This document shows, piece by piece, positions 60,901 through 63,078 of a DNA stretch of 64,000 bases (its first letter is position 1; each line of letters opens with the position of its first letter). Under the pieces are notes generated by a model. It was not told where the DNA came from. It ran no database searches and was given only the letters and a program-made list of their open reading frames with translations. The stretch is taken from contig OX463838.1 of NCBI GenBank assembly GCA_949825065.1, positions 1,240,001 to 1,304,000 of the forward strand. The letters run 5' to 3'. Both the position numbers and the translations under genes were made by a program. This stretch comes from Odontocerum albicorne (taxonomy: Eukaryota > Arthropoda > Insecta > Trichoptera > Odontoceridae).

Positions 60901-60933
60901 TGCCAGGAGTCAAGCTGTACGATTTTAAGGACG
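33759..60933 (+). CDS. papi: papi / TDRKH: mitochondria-anchored KH-KH-Tudor piRNA-pathway protein (7 exons, 3' end missing)
   Basis: Papi (TDRKH in vertebrates) sits on the outer mitochondrial membrane, binds arginine-methylated Piwi proteins through its Tudor domain and supports 3' trimming of piRNAs. Seven exons join in frame to about 442 codons. Seen: an N-terminal membrane anchor (residues about 7-26, VPLMVGVTLCGVTGLLIYLL, then WRK); KH1 with GRGG at about 56-59; KH2 with GRGG at about 136-139; an Arg-rich linker (about 192-215); an extended Tudor domain from about 285 with AAVFRHDGKWYRAKV and VHFVDYGDNEYV. The order TM-KH-KH-Tudor is the family architecture. The frame is still open at KLYDFKD, so one or more C-terminal exons lie downstream. 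Transposons fill all introns. Confidence 0.93.
33941..35192. repeat. Large palindrome: about 375-bp arms around a palindromic mariner
   Basis: The left arm (33941-34317) and right arm (34818-35192) are inverted copies, each with TTTAAAATGATTGGAACACT (or inverse) at the outer edge and TCGATATCGGACTC-type blocks inside. They flank element R (34320-34815). After the right arm comes a half copy of R (35193-35392). The arm carries a weak frame of about 90 codons on one strand that I do not recognise. The palindrome begins only about 16 bp after the papi exon 1 donor. Confidence 0.85.
34320..34815. mobile_element. Element R: palindromic mariner-like derivative (3'-3')
   Basis: 496 bp with ends CAGGGTGGCGCAGAGAAAAC and its inverse, flanked by TA. 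The inverted arms are about 195 bp each. The centre (34515-34620) encodes GIPEEMFVRVMHNFQERLQI and the adjoining arm EEGQHLPDIIF on plus, resembling the C-terminus of DD41D-type mariner transposases. Both arms thus derive from the 3' end of the parent. Confidence 0.75.
35193..35392. mobile_element. Element R, half copy
   Basis: Repeats the right arm of R from GAAGGGCAACACTTGCCTGA to CACCCTG with few differences, directly after the outer palindrome arm. Confidence 0.78.
35393..35959. other. Intronic DNA with a short Tigger-end fragment
   Basis: Mostly AT-rich. At 35502-35535 a piece (GTATTTTTCGGCAGATAAGA) resembles the terminal repeat of the element at 35960-36791. Nothing else recognised. 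Confidence 0.4.
35960..36791 (+). mobile_element. pogo/Tigger-like element with 'GACTATAAGACGCAC' ends
   Basis: Left end CGTATTTTACGGACTATAAG, right end the inverse of CCGTATTTTATGGACTATAA; TATTAA occurs at both flanks, consistent with a TA duplication. Carries the N-terminal part of a pogo-type transposase; the DDE region is deleted. Confidence 0.75.
36293..36692 (+). pseudogene. pogo-type transposase N-terminus (HTH region), broken
   Basis: Starts MGKNKRYSYDAGYKLKVIN, then after a frameshift EEHGNRAAERHFG, KTIRD, KEELKEMRKTKCANRG and KWPKLEDDVLKWTKC, and later KGEVGWCYRFMKRHGFSMRT. This order (brinker/pogo-type HTH, then CENP-B-type HTH) is typical of Tigger elements. A TGA replaces an expected Trp codon near 36431, and further frameshifts follow. 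Confidence 0.75.
36800..37061. other. Intronic DNA, nothing recognised
   Basis: AT-rich. No frame or repeat recognised. Confidence 0.4.
37062..37240. repeat. Repeat T, copy 1
   Basis: Shares TCTAAAATCGGG, TCCAAATTACTTGAGAACCA, CTGAATATCGCGGAACATAC and GATGATCGTCACCGGGTGTT with 44521-44690, with only a few differences over about 165 bp. It ends near CCCTGTATA, a common end of insect transposons. Type unknown. Confidence 0.75.
37241..37690. other. Intronic DNA, nothing recognised
   Basis: AT-rich, chance frames only. Confidence 0.4.
37697..38385 (+). mobile_element. mariner family D, copy 1: 5'-5' palindromic derivative
   Basis: The 5' untranslated region and start of the transposase (37697-37812) recur inverted at about 38205-38323, and the right end is the 5' terminal repeat (inverse of TTAGGTGTTAACATAAG, ending 38385 before TA). 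The left terminal repeat is lost. Between the arms lies only the N-terminal transposase third. A related left end is at 43379-43593. Confidence 0.8.
37806..38228 (+). pseudogene. mariner family D transposase N-terminus
   Basis: MECQVDESEHFRHLLLFAFN, then RRWFLRFKDGNFDLKDMERS, a stop TGA (37989-37991) where Gly or Arg of the GRP motif is expected, then TTVELAKQMNCCHMTVNRHL and WVPHVSSE. It runs through both HTH motifs and the WVPH signature, then enters the inverted arm. The catalytic domain is wholly absent. Confidence 0.85.
38386..38663. other. Intronic DNA, nothing recognised
   Basis: AT-rich. Confidence 0.4.
38664..39570 (-). mobile_element. mariner family C, copy 4 (internally deleted)
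   Basis: 907 bp; ends ACACATCGATCAATAAGTCC and inverse. The minus strand has MSLSYSGLSDATFAIFKTME (39173-39445), KLREIADILKISFGSVYTIL (38974-39156) and LLPHPPYSPDLTPRDYWLF (38813-39040). The segment between the WVP motif and the second catalytic Asp is deleted. Confidence 0.9.
39689..40381 (+). mobile_element. Unclassified DNA transposon derivative with a promoter and first exon (element U)
   Basis: Inverted ends GTGCCGCGAATAAGGTGG (39691 on) and the inverse of GTGCCGCGATAAGGTGG near 40370, preceded by (A)TTGAAT on both sides. The interior has a TATA-like GTATAAAAATA (39783), then an ATG and a basic coding exon ending in a splice donor. No transposase core. The 3' end is 54 bp from the papi exon 2 acceptor. 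Confidence 0.62.
39885..40067 (+). CDS. Basic first exon of an unidentified transposon protein
   Basis: 61 codons: MSGEAPVVHSASVENKLNFG, then ARVAEWSNNKRKKLSNSGHT, YISRKGKEVTSKRRSEE, with donor GAG|GTTAGT. The lysine/arginine-rich 'N-x-K-R-K-x-L-x-N-x-G-x-x-Y-x-x-R-K-G-K' pattern recalls N-termini of uncharacterised transposon-associated proteins of insects; that is from memory and not tested. Downstream exons are absent here. Confidence 0.4.
40435..40674 (+). CDS. papi: papi exon 2 (KH1 to start of KH2)
   Basis: 240 nt after acceptor TTTTTAAAG, donor TTG|GTAAAT. Encodes GRGGSNIKVLQEKSGARIIF, then VCLLQGQLECIRVAEMLIQE and INVPAWAAGKII. It ends again at the GRGG loop, this time of KH2. Confidence 0.95.
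40675..40899. other. Intronic DNA, nothing recognised
   Basis: AT-rich spacer between papi exon 2 and the first piggyBac-like MITE. Confidence 0.4.
40904..41398. mobile_element. piggyBac-like MITE family A, copy 2
   Basis: 495 bp between TTAA at 40900-40903 and 41399-41402; ends CCCTTCCCTTACGGTG and CCTTTCCTTCCCTGTG. Interior as in 5560-6186 but lacking about 130 bp near the right end. Confidence 0.85.
41403..41986. mobile_element. piggyBac-like MITE family B, copy 2
   Basis: 584 bp between TTAA at 41399-41402 (shared with the previous element) and 41987-41990; ends CCCTTCCTTCCCTGTGATG and CCTTTCCCTTCCTGTGC. Inverted relative to 13755-14400. Confidence 0.85.
42144..43096 (+). mobile_element. 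mariner family E, copy 2 (N-terminus deleted)
   Basis: 953 bp; ends CGAGGCGTATCCAGAAAGTA and the inverse of CGAGGCATATCCAGAAAGTA, flanked by TA. It keeps the longest catalytic part among the E copies. Confidence 0.92.
42317..42997 (+). pseudogene. mariner family E transposase, catalytic domain only
   Basis: Open to the natural stop (NGDYVEK). All three catalytic positions are visible: TGDETW, HDNARPHTANATKELLASFK, and HSPDLASSDYYLF, spaced DD34D. The N-terminal HTH region present in the other E copies (KPPVEVYNEVKTAYGDK) is deleted, so the product could not bind the terminal repeats. Confidence 0.88.
43097..43378. other. Intronic DNA, nothing firmly recognised
   Basis: AT-rich; a short CCCCTGAAGATGAAGACG block near 43292 weakly resembles 27470-27490. 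Confidence 0.4.
43379..43593 (+). mobile_element. mariner family D, 5' end fragment
   Basis: Starts TTGGGTGTTAACATAAGTTG after TA and matches the inverted right arm of 37697-38385 up to the transposase start (GTAGACGAAAGTGAGCAT). It is cut off at about 43593 by a family C mariner. Confidence 0.8.
43594..44518 (-). mobile_element. mariner family C, copy 5 (left terminus lost, internally deleted)
   Basis: The right end has the full repeat (inverse of ACACATCGATCAATAAGTCC) followed by TA. The left end begins within the repeat (TAATAAGTCTCGGGACTAAC). The minus strand has an N-terminal piece 44069-44377 and a C-terminal piece 43705-43914 (LLPHPPYSPDLALSDYWLF). The middle is deleted. Confidence 0.88.
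44521..44690. repeat. Repeat T, copy 2
   Basis: Near-identical to 37062-37240. It starts immediately after the family C mariner. Confidence 0.75.
44691..45139. other. Intronic DNA, nothing recognised
   Basis: AT-rich; chance frames only. Confidence 0.35.
45140..45420 (+). mobile_element. Possible LINE remnant
   Basis: Encodes VYLGRMFALESRVTFDIER-like sequence (from about 45190) and, after a frame change, a W-F/Y-G-x-x-(H)IERI-like block near 45363. This loosely matches RTE-like C-terminal sequence. Heavily decayed; low confidence. Confidence 0.3.
45480..46043 (+). mobile_element. mariner-like element family K, DD41D type (deleted)
   Basis: 564 bp; ends AAGGGTCTTTCAAATTAAGC and inverse of AAGGGTCTCTCAAATTGAGC; TA on the left, TT on the right. 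The interior holds the start (MESYTIQQRVRIV) and C-terminal blocks NWPPKSCDLTPLDYFL, GHMKSQIYKND and EDFDKRVDICGDARGGHLSN with stops. Typical of DD41D-type mariner relatives; most of the catalytic domain is missing. Confidence 0.75.
46085..46152 (-). pseudogene. tRNA-like sequence (tRNA pseudogene or SINE head)
   Basis: On minus: TAGTTGTTAAGACGCC (box A-like), then GGTTAGGTTCGATTCTCG (box B-like GGTTCGATTC), ending GGAACCC. The anticodon stem does not pair well and the acceptor stem is weak, so it is not a functional tRNA. Confidence 0.5.
46153..46597. other. Intronic DNA, mostly unrecognised
   Basis: 46175-46240 carries a weak relative of the flank of repeat G (GTTAAGGCGTTAACACTTTG). The rest is unassigned. 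Confidence 0.35.
46598..47257. repeat. 55-bp minisatellite, 12 copies, open in all three minus frames
   Basis: Unit GTGTCTGGATGTAGAAGAAG plus 35 bases, repeated exactly every 55 bp with few substitutions (GAATGATAAGG in most units, GAAGGATAAAG in the last five). The unit has no stop in any minus-strand frame, so the array yields a 377-codon frame (46319-47452) with a 55-residue super-repeat equal to three units. Judged a by-product of the repeat. Confidence 0.95.
47388..47591. mobile_element. PIF/Harbinger-like element, copy 2 (short palindrome)
   Basis: 204 bp; ends GGTCTCGGCCACACAGGTAG and inverse of GGCCTCGGCCACACAGGTAG, flanked by TTA on both sides. Both halves derive from the same end, giving a nearly perfect palindrome without the MADF exon. 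Confidence 0.85.
47592..47795. other. Intronic spacer, nothing recognised
   Basis: AT-rich. Confidence 0.4.
47796..48010 (+). mobile_element. tRNA-derived SINE
   Basis: Head GGTGGCCTAATTGATAAGAT (box A-like) and GGGTTTGATTCCC (box B-like) 35 bp apart, as in a tRNA-type polymerase III promoter, followed by a unique body of about 130 bp (GACGTGCCGAGTATGTG, CCGAAGGCTCGATTACTG). No second full copy in the window. Confidence 0.55.
48015..48544. mobile_element. mariner family J, non-autonomous copy
   Basis: Both ends carry the J repeat (CTAAAGAAAATGTAGCATGG and inverse), with TA-rich flanks. The left 230 bp match 33290-33493 inverted; the right 270 bp match 14813-15090 inverted. No transposase. 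Confidence 0.78.
48595..48800 (-). pseudogene. mariner transposase C-terminal fragment
   Basis: The minus strand reads NSLASSDYHLFLSVEHFLKE and, after a stop, a degraded tail. The (L)ASSDYHLF block matches the third-Asp region of mariner transposases. Family not matched to the others here. Confidence 0.6.
48801..48984. other. Intronic spacer, nothing recognised
   Basis: Contains two related blocks (GTACGGCCGTACAGCG, GACGTACAGCGTACGTCC), possibly a degenerate repeat. Confidence 0.35.
48985..49939 (-). mobile_element. mariner family E, copy 3 (deleted)
   Basis: 955 bp; ends AGAGACATATCCAGAAAGTA and inverse of CTAGGCGCATCCAGAAAGTA, flanked by TA. The minus strand encodes MSIQSPAKCEI, then RRCKLHGDEFLPSIVTGDET (first Asp), and in another frame the C-terminal 153 codons (49085-49546) with HDNARPHTANATKELLASFK and DLAPSDYYLF. 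Frameshifted near 49570-49590, with the HTH region deleted. Confidence 0.9.
50000..50225 (-). pseudogene. mariner transposase N-terminal fragment
   Basis: MVDETVLRAEIEAGPMITIE, then ELSNKVGISWSNIQKHEKK, matching the second HTH of mariner transposases (E-A-x-P-x-x-T-x-x-E-L-A). Upstream GRRSMV fits the GRP motif. No terminal repeats found. Confidence 0.6.
50282..50760 (-). mobile_element. RTE-like LINE C-terminal fragment, copy 1
   Basis: The minus strand reads RMLKCYVWSVLLYASETLTL, HTMNRLEAFEM, RRMLRIPWTDMITNSEVLRR, GRRQTSWLRNIRDWTGMRR and ARVIANVRG, with several stops. Characteristic of RTE-like LINE C-termini. Confidence 0.82.
51085..51665 (-). mobile_element. RTE-like LINE C-terminal fragment, copy 2
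   Basis: Paralogous to 50282-50760: the frame at 51123-51380 reads IKIRKVSYLGHVLKG, GRRCVGRRQISWLHNIRDWT. An 18-bp tandem duplication (CTCCTTTAAGTACATACT, near 51291-51330) adds residues AKYVLKG twice. Further upstream blocks are decayed. Confidence 0.78.
51783..51912. repeat. Tandem repeat with TGATCACATTGATATTCCC units
   Basis: Five to six units of about 22-25 bp containing TG(A/T)(G/A)ATCACATTGATATT-C, alternating CCTTTTC and CCCTG spacers. It lies 180 bp upstream of the papi exon 3 acceptor. Confidence 0.85.
52090..52250 (+). CDS. papi: papi exon 3 (KH2)
   Basis: 161 nt after acceptor GATTTCAG, donor TAT|GTAAGT. Encodes GRGGETIRDICLTSGAKVKL, then KKVTISGSPEQITVAQNIIE. A mariner sits 19 bp past the donor. 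Confidence 0.95.
52270..53194 (+). mobile_element. mariner family E, copy 4 (deleted), next to a papi splice donor
   Basis: 925 bp; ends CGAGGCGTATCCAGAAAGTA and inverse of CTAGGTAAGTCCAGAAAGTA, flanked by TA. The N-terminal part (52442-52678) keeps GKPPVEVYNEVKTAYGDKAM and FKNGRTSVHDDQRSGRPS; a deletion then joins the C-terminal part (52736-53095) with HDNARPHTANATKELLASFK and DLAPSDYYLF. The first catalytic Asp is deleted. Confidence 0.92.
53250..53754 (+). mobile_element. PIF/Harbinger-like element with MADF exon, copy 3 (best preserved ends)
   Basis: 505 bp; left end GGCCTCGGCCACACAGGTAG, right end inverse of GACCGAGGCCACACCAAAGT, flanked by TTA (53247-53249, 53755-53757). Only the outer 14 bp or so are inverted repeats; the interior is asymmetric and carries the MADF exon on plus. 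Confidence 0.88.
53460..53588 (+). CDS. MADF-like mini-ORF in a Harbinger-like element
   Basis: 42 codons: MAEFLMTAVYKREPLWNPSS, then KLYKNVPVIKSLWNEVNKDG, KL-stop. Compared with copies 1 and 4 the segment AQE is missing and the splice donor has become GATG|GTAAAT. It resembles the first 40 residues of a MADF domain. A full MADF needs about 80 residues, so further exons would be required for function. Confidence 0.55.
   Translation: MAEFLMTAVYKREPLWNPSSKLYKNVPVIKSLWNEVNKDGKL
53758..54086. other. Intronic DNA, nothing recognised
   Basis: GC-richer than its surroundings (53830-53990) but no clear frame. Confidence 0.35.
54087..54374 (+). CDS. papi: papi exon 4 (basic linker and Tudor entry)
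   Basis: 288 nt after acceptor TGGTTTCAG, donor AAG|GTTTGT. Encodes VNMERKRRDEESIRREPRG, then LLEVFVSAVSSPSRFWLQMV and LVDDMTLYYSS. The FWLQ and Y-S-S blocks are typical of the segment before an extended Tudor core. Confidence 0.93.
54405..54770 (+). mobile_element. LINE reverse transcriptase C-terminal fragment (L2/CR1-like)
   Basis: Encodes QHWLNCRKQIDFKLCLFVFK, SLNWMSPLYLSNLCLRDVPS, then with stops FAIAGPVTWN-like and SFRKHLKTIL. This order (LHWLPV-x-x-RI-x-FK...Y-L-x-x-L...FK-x-x-LK) is typical of CR1/L2-type LINE C-termini. It starts about 30 bp after the papi exon 4 donor. Confidence 0.72.
54884..55499. mobile_element. piggyBac-like TTAA-flanked element
   Basis: 616 bp between TTAA at 54880-54883 and 55500-55503, with ends CCTGTTCACCGCG and inverse of CGTGTTCCCCGTG. 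The interior has a tandem duplication of AGTAATGTTTATTTACGTAA (near 55180-55230). Chance frames only. Confidence 0.65.
55595..55703 (+). repeat. Repeat P, copy 3, abutting the papi exon 5 acceptor
   Basis: GTACCTTTGAGGAGTCTCTA, AATGGCACTGTATAAATTGT and a TTATTATTATTATT tail, then 19 bp to the splice acceptor. Same family as 2103-2175 and 33486-33652. Confidence 0.55.
55723..55794 (+). CDS. papi: papi exon 5 (Tudor core, part 1)
   Basis: 72 nt after acceptor CACATTCCAG, donor AAG|GTAAGT. Encodes IPEIEVGQVVAAVFRHDGKW followed by YRAK, the first strands of the Tudor barrel with aromatic cage candidates. Confidence 0.93.
55795..56207. other. Intron between papi exons 5 and 6, nothing recognised
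   Basis: 413 bp of AT-rich sequence. Confidence 0.5.
56208..56462 (+). CDS. papi: papi exon 6 (Tudor core, part 2)
   Basis: 255 nt after acceptor TTTTTTTAG, donor CAG|GTCAGT. Encodes VAEIKPNEYD, VCDVHFVDYGDNEYVACEEL, LRFQAVECFLAGVEP and NPKAIERFEEL. VDYGD is the Tudor signature. Confidence 0.95.
56793..56922 (-). CDS. MADF-domain first exon, copy in 56605-59113
   Basis: From ATG: MAEVLMTAVYKREPLWNTSS, then KL and a stop TAG (where TAC Tyr is expected), then KNVPVIKSLWNEVAQKVNKD with donor GATG|GTAAGT. The start and splice donor are conserved with copy 1, but the frame carries a nonsense codon. Confidence 0.55.
57007..57184. repeat. 33-bp tandem array, about 5.5 units
   Basis: Unit AAGTGATTTTATTACAGGTA plus CATTTTTTATTAC, derived from the MADF-exon region of the Harbinger-like element. 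The array ends exactly at the LINE start. Confidence 0.85.
57352..57639 (+). pseudogene. LINE reverse transcriptase, palm part
   Basis: SFKQLILFCLLDFSNAFNTV, VIVWFSSYLKGRQQSCKYQE, LSAGVPQGGILSQLLFSIFI. Contains motif A (L-D-F-S-x-A-F-x-x-V) and motif B (GVPQG); motif C (YADD) follows in another frame at about 57660. Confidence 0.85.
57759..58523 (+). pseudogene. LINE reverse transcriptase, thumb and C-terminus
   Basis: 254 codons: LLINPKKSRAILIGSPQLL, KTVKNLGVLIDNTLSWRDQI, LFPILDYADVCYLDVTEEQL, LQRLQNVCLRFIFNLRKYDH, RLWNQLQTNIKLAPSLACFK. Open to its natural stop (KNLLICSQ). Confidence 0.88.
59127..59240. repeat. Three tandem copies of a ~35-bp unit
   Basis: CCTGTGT(C/T)CTAT(T/A)CATAAAT plus AGTG-A-CTGTC occurs three times with small changes. 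Confidence 0.75.
59241..59330 (+). mobile_element. Tiny LINE remnant
   Basis: Encodes (S)KYLGFTVAGDRSFRKEI, matching the K-Y-L-G-x-x-x-x-x-D-G-S-x-x-x-E-I motif of LINE reverse transcriptases. Confidence 0.45.
59360..59527. repeat. Palindromic MITE with TA target duplication, copy 2
   Basis: Same family as 231-400. Ends CAGTACCCTGCGGTAAGTAA and inverse of TAGTACCCGGCGGTAAGTAA, flanked by TA. About 90% identical to copy 1 by eye. Confidence 0.8.
59528..59727. other. Intronic spacer, nothing recognised
   Basis: AT-rich. Confidence 0.4.
59728..59835. mobile_element. hAT internal fragment (from the 17874-18736 family)
   Basis: Shares ACATGACAAGAAATATACAT, GCGAAAAAACAA, TGGGTTTGTCG and CCCCAGTA with the interior of 17874-18736. 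Confidence 0.65.
59904..60095 (-). pseudogene. mariner-like transposase C-terminal fragment
   Basis: The minus strand reads FEDLYEFFMKHHWEKCMHVQ, EDYIEK-stop, like the C-termini of mariner/IS630 transposases (RWxKCIxxxGDYxE). An AGGGTAGGCTGAAAAATTC terminal block follows the stop. Inner part missing. Confidence 0.5.
60111..60414 (+). mobile_element. PIF/Harbinger-like element, copy 5 (3'-truncated)
   Basis: Starts GGCCTCGGCCACACAGGTCG after TAA and runs into a degraded MADF exon (ATG at 60322: MAEVLKTGVYKREQFWNTSS, then stop). It lacks the right end. Confidence 0.8.
60415..60788. other. Intronic DNA before papi exon 7, nothing recognised
   Basis: A-rich sequence with chance frames. Confidence 0.4.
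60789..60933 (+). CDS. papi: papi exon 7
   Basis: 145 nt after acceptor GGTGAACAG, donor ACG|GTAAGT. Encodes VARWKRLWSRTCAFKERPQP and VPGVKLYDFKD, the SN-like strand region after Tudor. The next exon is not found before 64000. Confidence 0.88.
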
Positions 60934-61075
60934 GTAAGTACAATAATATCTTCTTTTATTGTATCTCTCCCCAAAAATAAAAGGCTTACCGATATTTCAA
61001 CATATAATTTTTCATAGGAAAATTTCAAATAACTTATGCCCGAAAATGTAAAAATCATGAAAATGGTAAATTGTA

Positions 61076-62363
61076 TTAGGTGTACAAATAAGTTTCCGCC
61101 GTTTTTTATCAAAAATTGGGCATTTATTGTGAAAGAACGGAACCTCATGTTTTATTCGAAGTATTGCCCATCGCTTGCCACTACCTTTTCCCATCTTTCT
61201 GGCAGCATACGGATACAGCGTCGGAAGAATGCTTCATCTTTTGAGGCTATCCACGAATCGACCCAATTTTTGGTATCTTCATATGATGTGAAGTGCTGCT
61301 CAGACAGGTCATGCGTCATCGATCGAAACAAGTGAAAATCAGAAGGAGCAATGTCTGGTGAATACAGCGGGTGGGGTAAAACTTCCCAATTGATTGTTTC
61401 CAAAAAGGTTTTGACCGGCGCCGCAACATGTGGACGAGCATTATCATGCAGGAGAATAATTTTGTCGTGTCTGGAGTAGCAGTGGACGCGCTTTTCCTCG
61501 AGTGCTCGACTCAATCTCATCAATTGTGCTCGGTAGACAGCCCCAGCAATGGTTTCGTTCGGTTTGAGCAACTCATAATACACGACACCAAGCTGATCCC
61601 ACCAAATACACAACAAGAGTTTTTTTCCATGAATATTTGGCTTAGCTGTAGATGTTGAAGCATGGCCAGGGGTTCCCCATGATTTCTTCCTTTTTGGATT
61701 ATCATAGTGGATCCATTTTTCATCACCAGTGACTATACGGTGCAGAAAACCCTTTCGTTTATGCCTGGCAAGCAGCATTTCACATGTGGAAAATCGGCGT
61801 TTAACGTTTCTCGGTGTCAGTTCATATGGAACCCAATTTCCTTGTTTTTGAATCATTCCCAATGATTTCAACCTATGTGAAATTGCTTGTTGAGTCACTC
61901 CTAATGTAAGTGCAAGTTCTTCTTGCGTTTGGCACGAATCTTGATCCAATAATACTTCCAATTCCGCGTCTTCGTACACTTTCGGCCTTCCGCTACGTTC
62001 TTTGTCTTCGATGTCAAATTCACCGTTCTTAAACTTTTGAAACCACTCACGACAACTTCTCTCACTTAAGGCAGCCTCACCATATGCTTCTACAAGCAAT
62101 CGATGCGCCTCAGCTGCAGATTTCTTCAAATTGAAGAAGTAAATCAAAAGTTCCCGCAAATGACGCTTATTCGGCTCAAAACTTGACATTTTCGAACACA
62201 AAAAAATATGTTATACAGAAAAAAATTCACTAATATTTCAAGGTCATGTTGTTGACAGATGTCCAACCTTACGATAATGACATTTTACATCTGACAATTT
62301 TAACCATAACTTACTGGTGGCGCCAACTTTTGTCAAACGGCGGTGACTTATTTGTACACCCAA
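61076..62363 (-). mobile_element. Full-length mariner element, apparently intact (second lineage)
   Basis: 1288 bp; ends TTAGGTGTACAAATAAGTTT and inverse of TTGGGTGTACAAATAAGTCA, flanked by TA (61074-61075, 62364-62365). Carries an uninterrupted transposase on minus. It is only about 140 bp beyond the papi exon 7 donor. The two termini differ at a few positions, so it is either not brand new or has naturally imperfect ends. Confidence 0.93.
61152..62189 (-). CDS. mariner transposase (DD34D), uninterrupted, second lineage
   Basis: About 345 aa from MSSFEPNKRHLRELLIYFF (a start 4 codons upstream at 62201 is also possible). First HTH region, GRPKVYED, second HTH TQEELALTLGVTQQAISHRL, WVPYEL signature, then TGDEKWIHYDN, HDNARPHVAAPVKTFLETIN and YSPDIAPSDFHLF. 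The three catalytic Asp are intact and spaced DD34D. Clearly different in sequence from the mariner at 534-1553, so it is an independent lineage. Potentially functional by sequence only. Confidence 0.92.
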   Translation of the reverse strand: MSSFEPNKRHLRELLIYFFNLKKSAAEAHRLLVEAYGEAALSERSCREWFQKFKNGEFDIEDKERSGRPKVYEDAELEVLLDQDSCQTQEELALTLGVTQQAISHRLKSLGMIQKQGNWVPYELTPRNVKRRFSTCEMLLARHKRKGFLHRIVTGDEKWIHYDNPKRKKSWGTPGHASTSTAKPNIHGKKLLLCIWWDQLGVVYYELLKPNETIAGAVYRAQLMRLSRALEEKRVHCYSRHDKIILLHDNARPHVAAPVKTFLETINWEVLPHPLYSPDIAPSDFHLFRSMTHDLSEQHFTSYEDTKNWVDSWIASKDEAFFRRCIRMLPERWEKVVASDGQYFE

Positions 62364-62407
62364 TATAATGTTTATCTTCAAGATAAATTTTATGTAATTT
62401 TGTCAAT

Positions 62408-62610
62408 ATATTGTTTATAGTTAAGGCATTAACATTGTGGAGGTTTAAAGACATTGCAATTTGTTTTATCAAACACTGTTTATTCCACTTTTTGTAACGG
62501 TATAACCATACCGGTTTCAAGCTTTCACCTCATCATCAGGGGAGCACAAACAAGACTCTTGTTATACCGTTACAAAAAAGTTGAATAAACAGTGTTTGAT
62601 AAAAATAAAA
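62408..62610. repeat. Palindromic repeat G, copy 3
   Basis: Left flank GTTAAGGCATTAACATTGTG, then TAACGGTATAACCATACCGG, CATCAGGGGAGCACAAACAA, and a short inverted arm ending GTTGAATAAACAGTGTTTGA. The second arm is largely deleted. Confidence 0.7.
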
Positions 62611-63078
62611 GGAATAAACGGTGTTTTAATCTTACCCGACTTCACGCCGAACAGCGAGAAGAAACCCTACAACACCACATCCTCGCTTAGACCGTCAACA
62701 AAATCACAGCAATCCCTTAGTCGCTGCCCTGGGGGCTTACGAGAGTAAATCCGACCTACCCTTCCGTTATAAGCACAGGCTCCCGAAGCATCATCTGTTG
62801 CCTGACTAGTCCACCTACAGTATTAGCTGGGACAACCAAGGTCTGAGTGAATGTGATGGAATACAAGTAGCCTGAACGAGTGGACTTGTTTTTGCTAAAT
62901 AATTAGTGTAAGAATTGTTATCTAGTTATAAGTAGTATGTAGGTGTTAATTATTTCTAAGAAATCATATATTAAGATTGTAAAAAATAAAATAAAATGCC
63001 ATGTAGGAAAATAAGATTAAGTAAGTTCATAAATGATAACATATAATTAAAATTAGTTGAGTAATAAATGTGTATATA
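62611..63078. other. Unassigned stretch with a short open frame
   Basis: 62630-62810 is GC-richer and open on plus (PTSRRTARRNPTTPHPRLDR ... AALGAYESKSDL ... HHLLPD-stop). It could be entered in the papi frame from an AG at 62656, but the residues do not resemble the expected SN-like strand that follows KLYDFKDG, and the acceptor context is poor. More likely a decayed repeat; downstream (62880-63060) is AT-rich. Confidence 0.25.

Noticed and set aside
62630..62810. Last exon of papi
   Set aside because: Phase would fit from an AG at 62655-62656, but the acceptor is weak and the residues do not match the expected continuation of an extended Tudor fold. Kept only as an open question.
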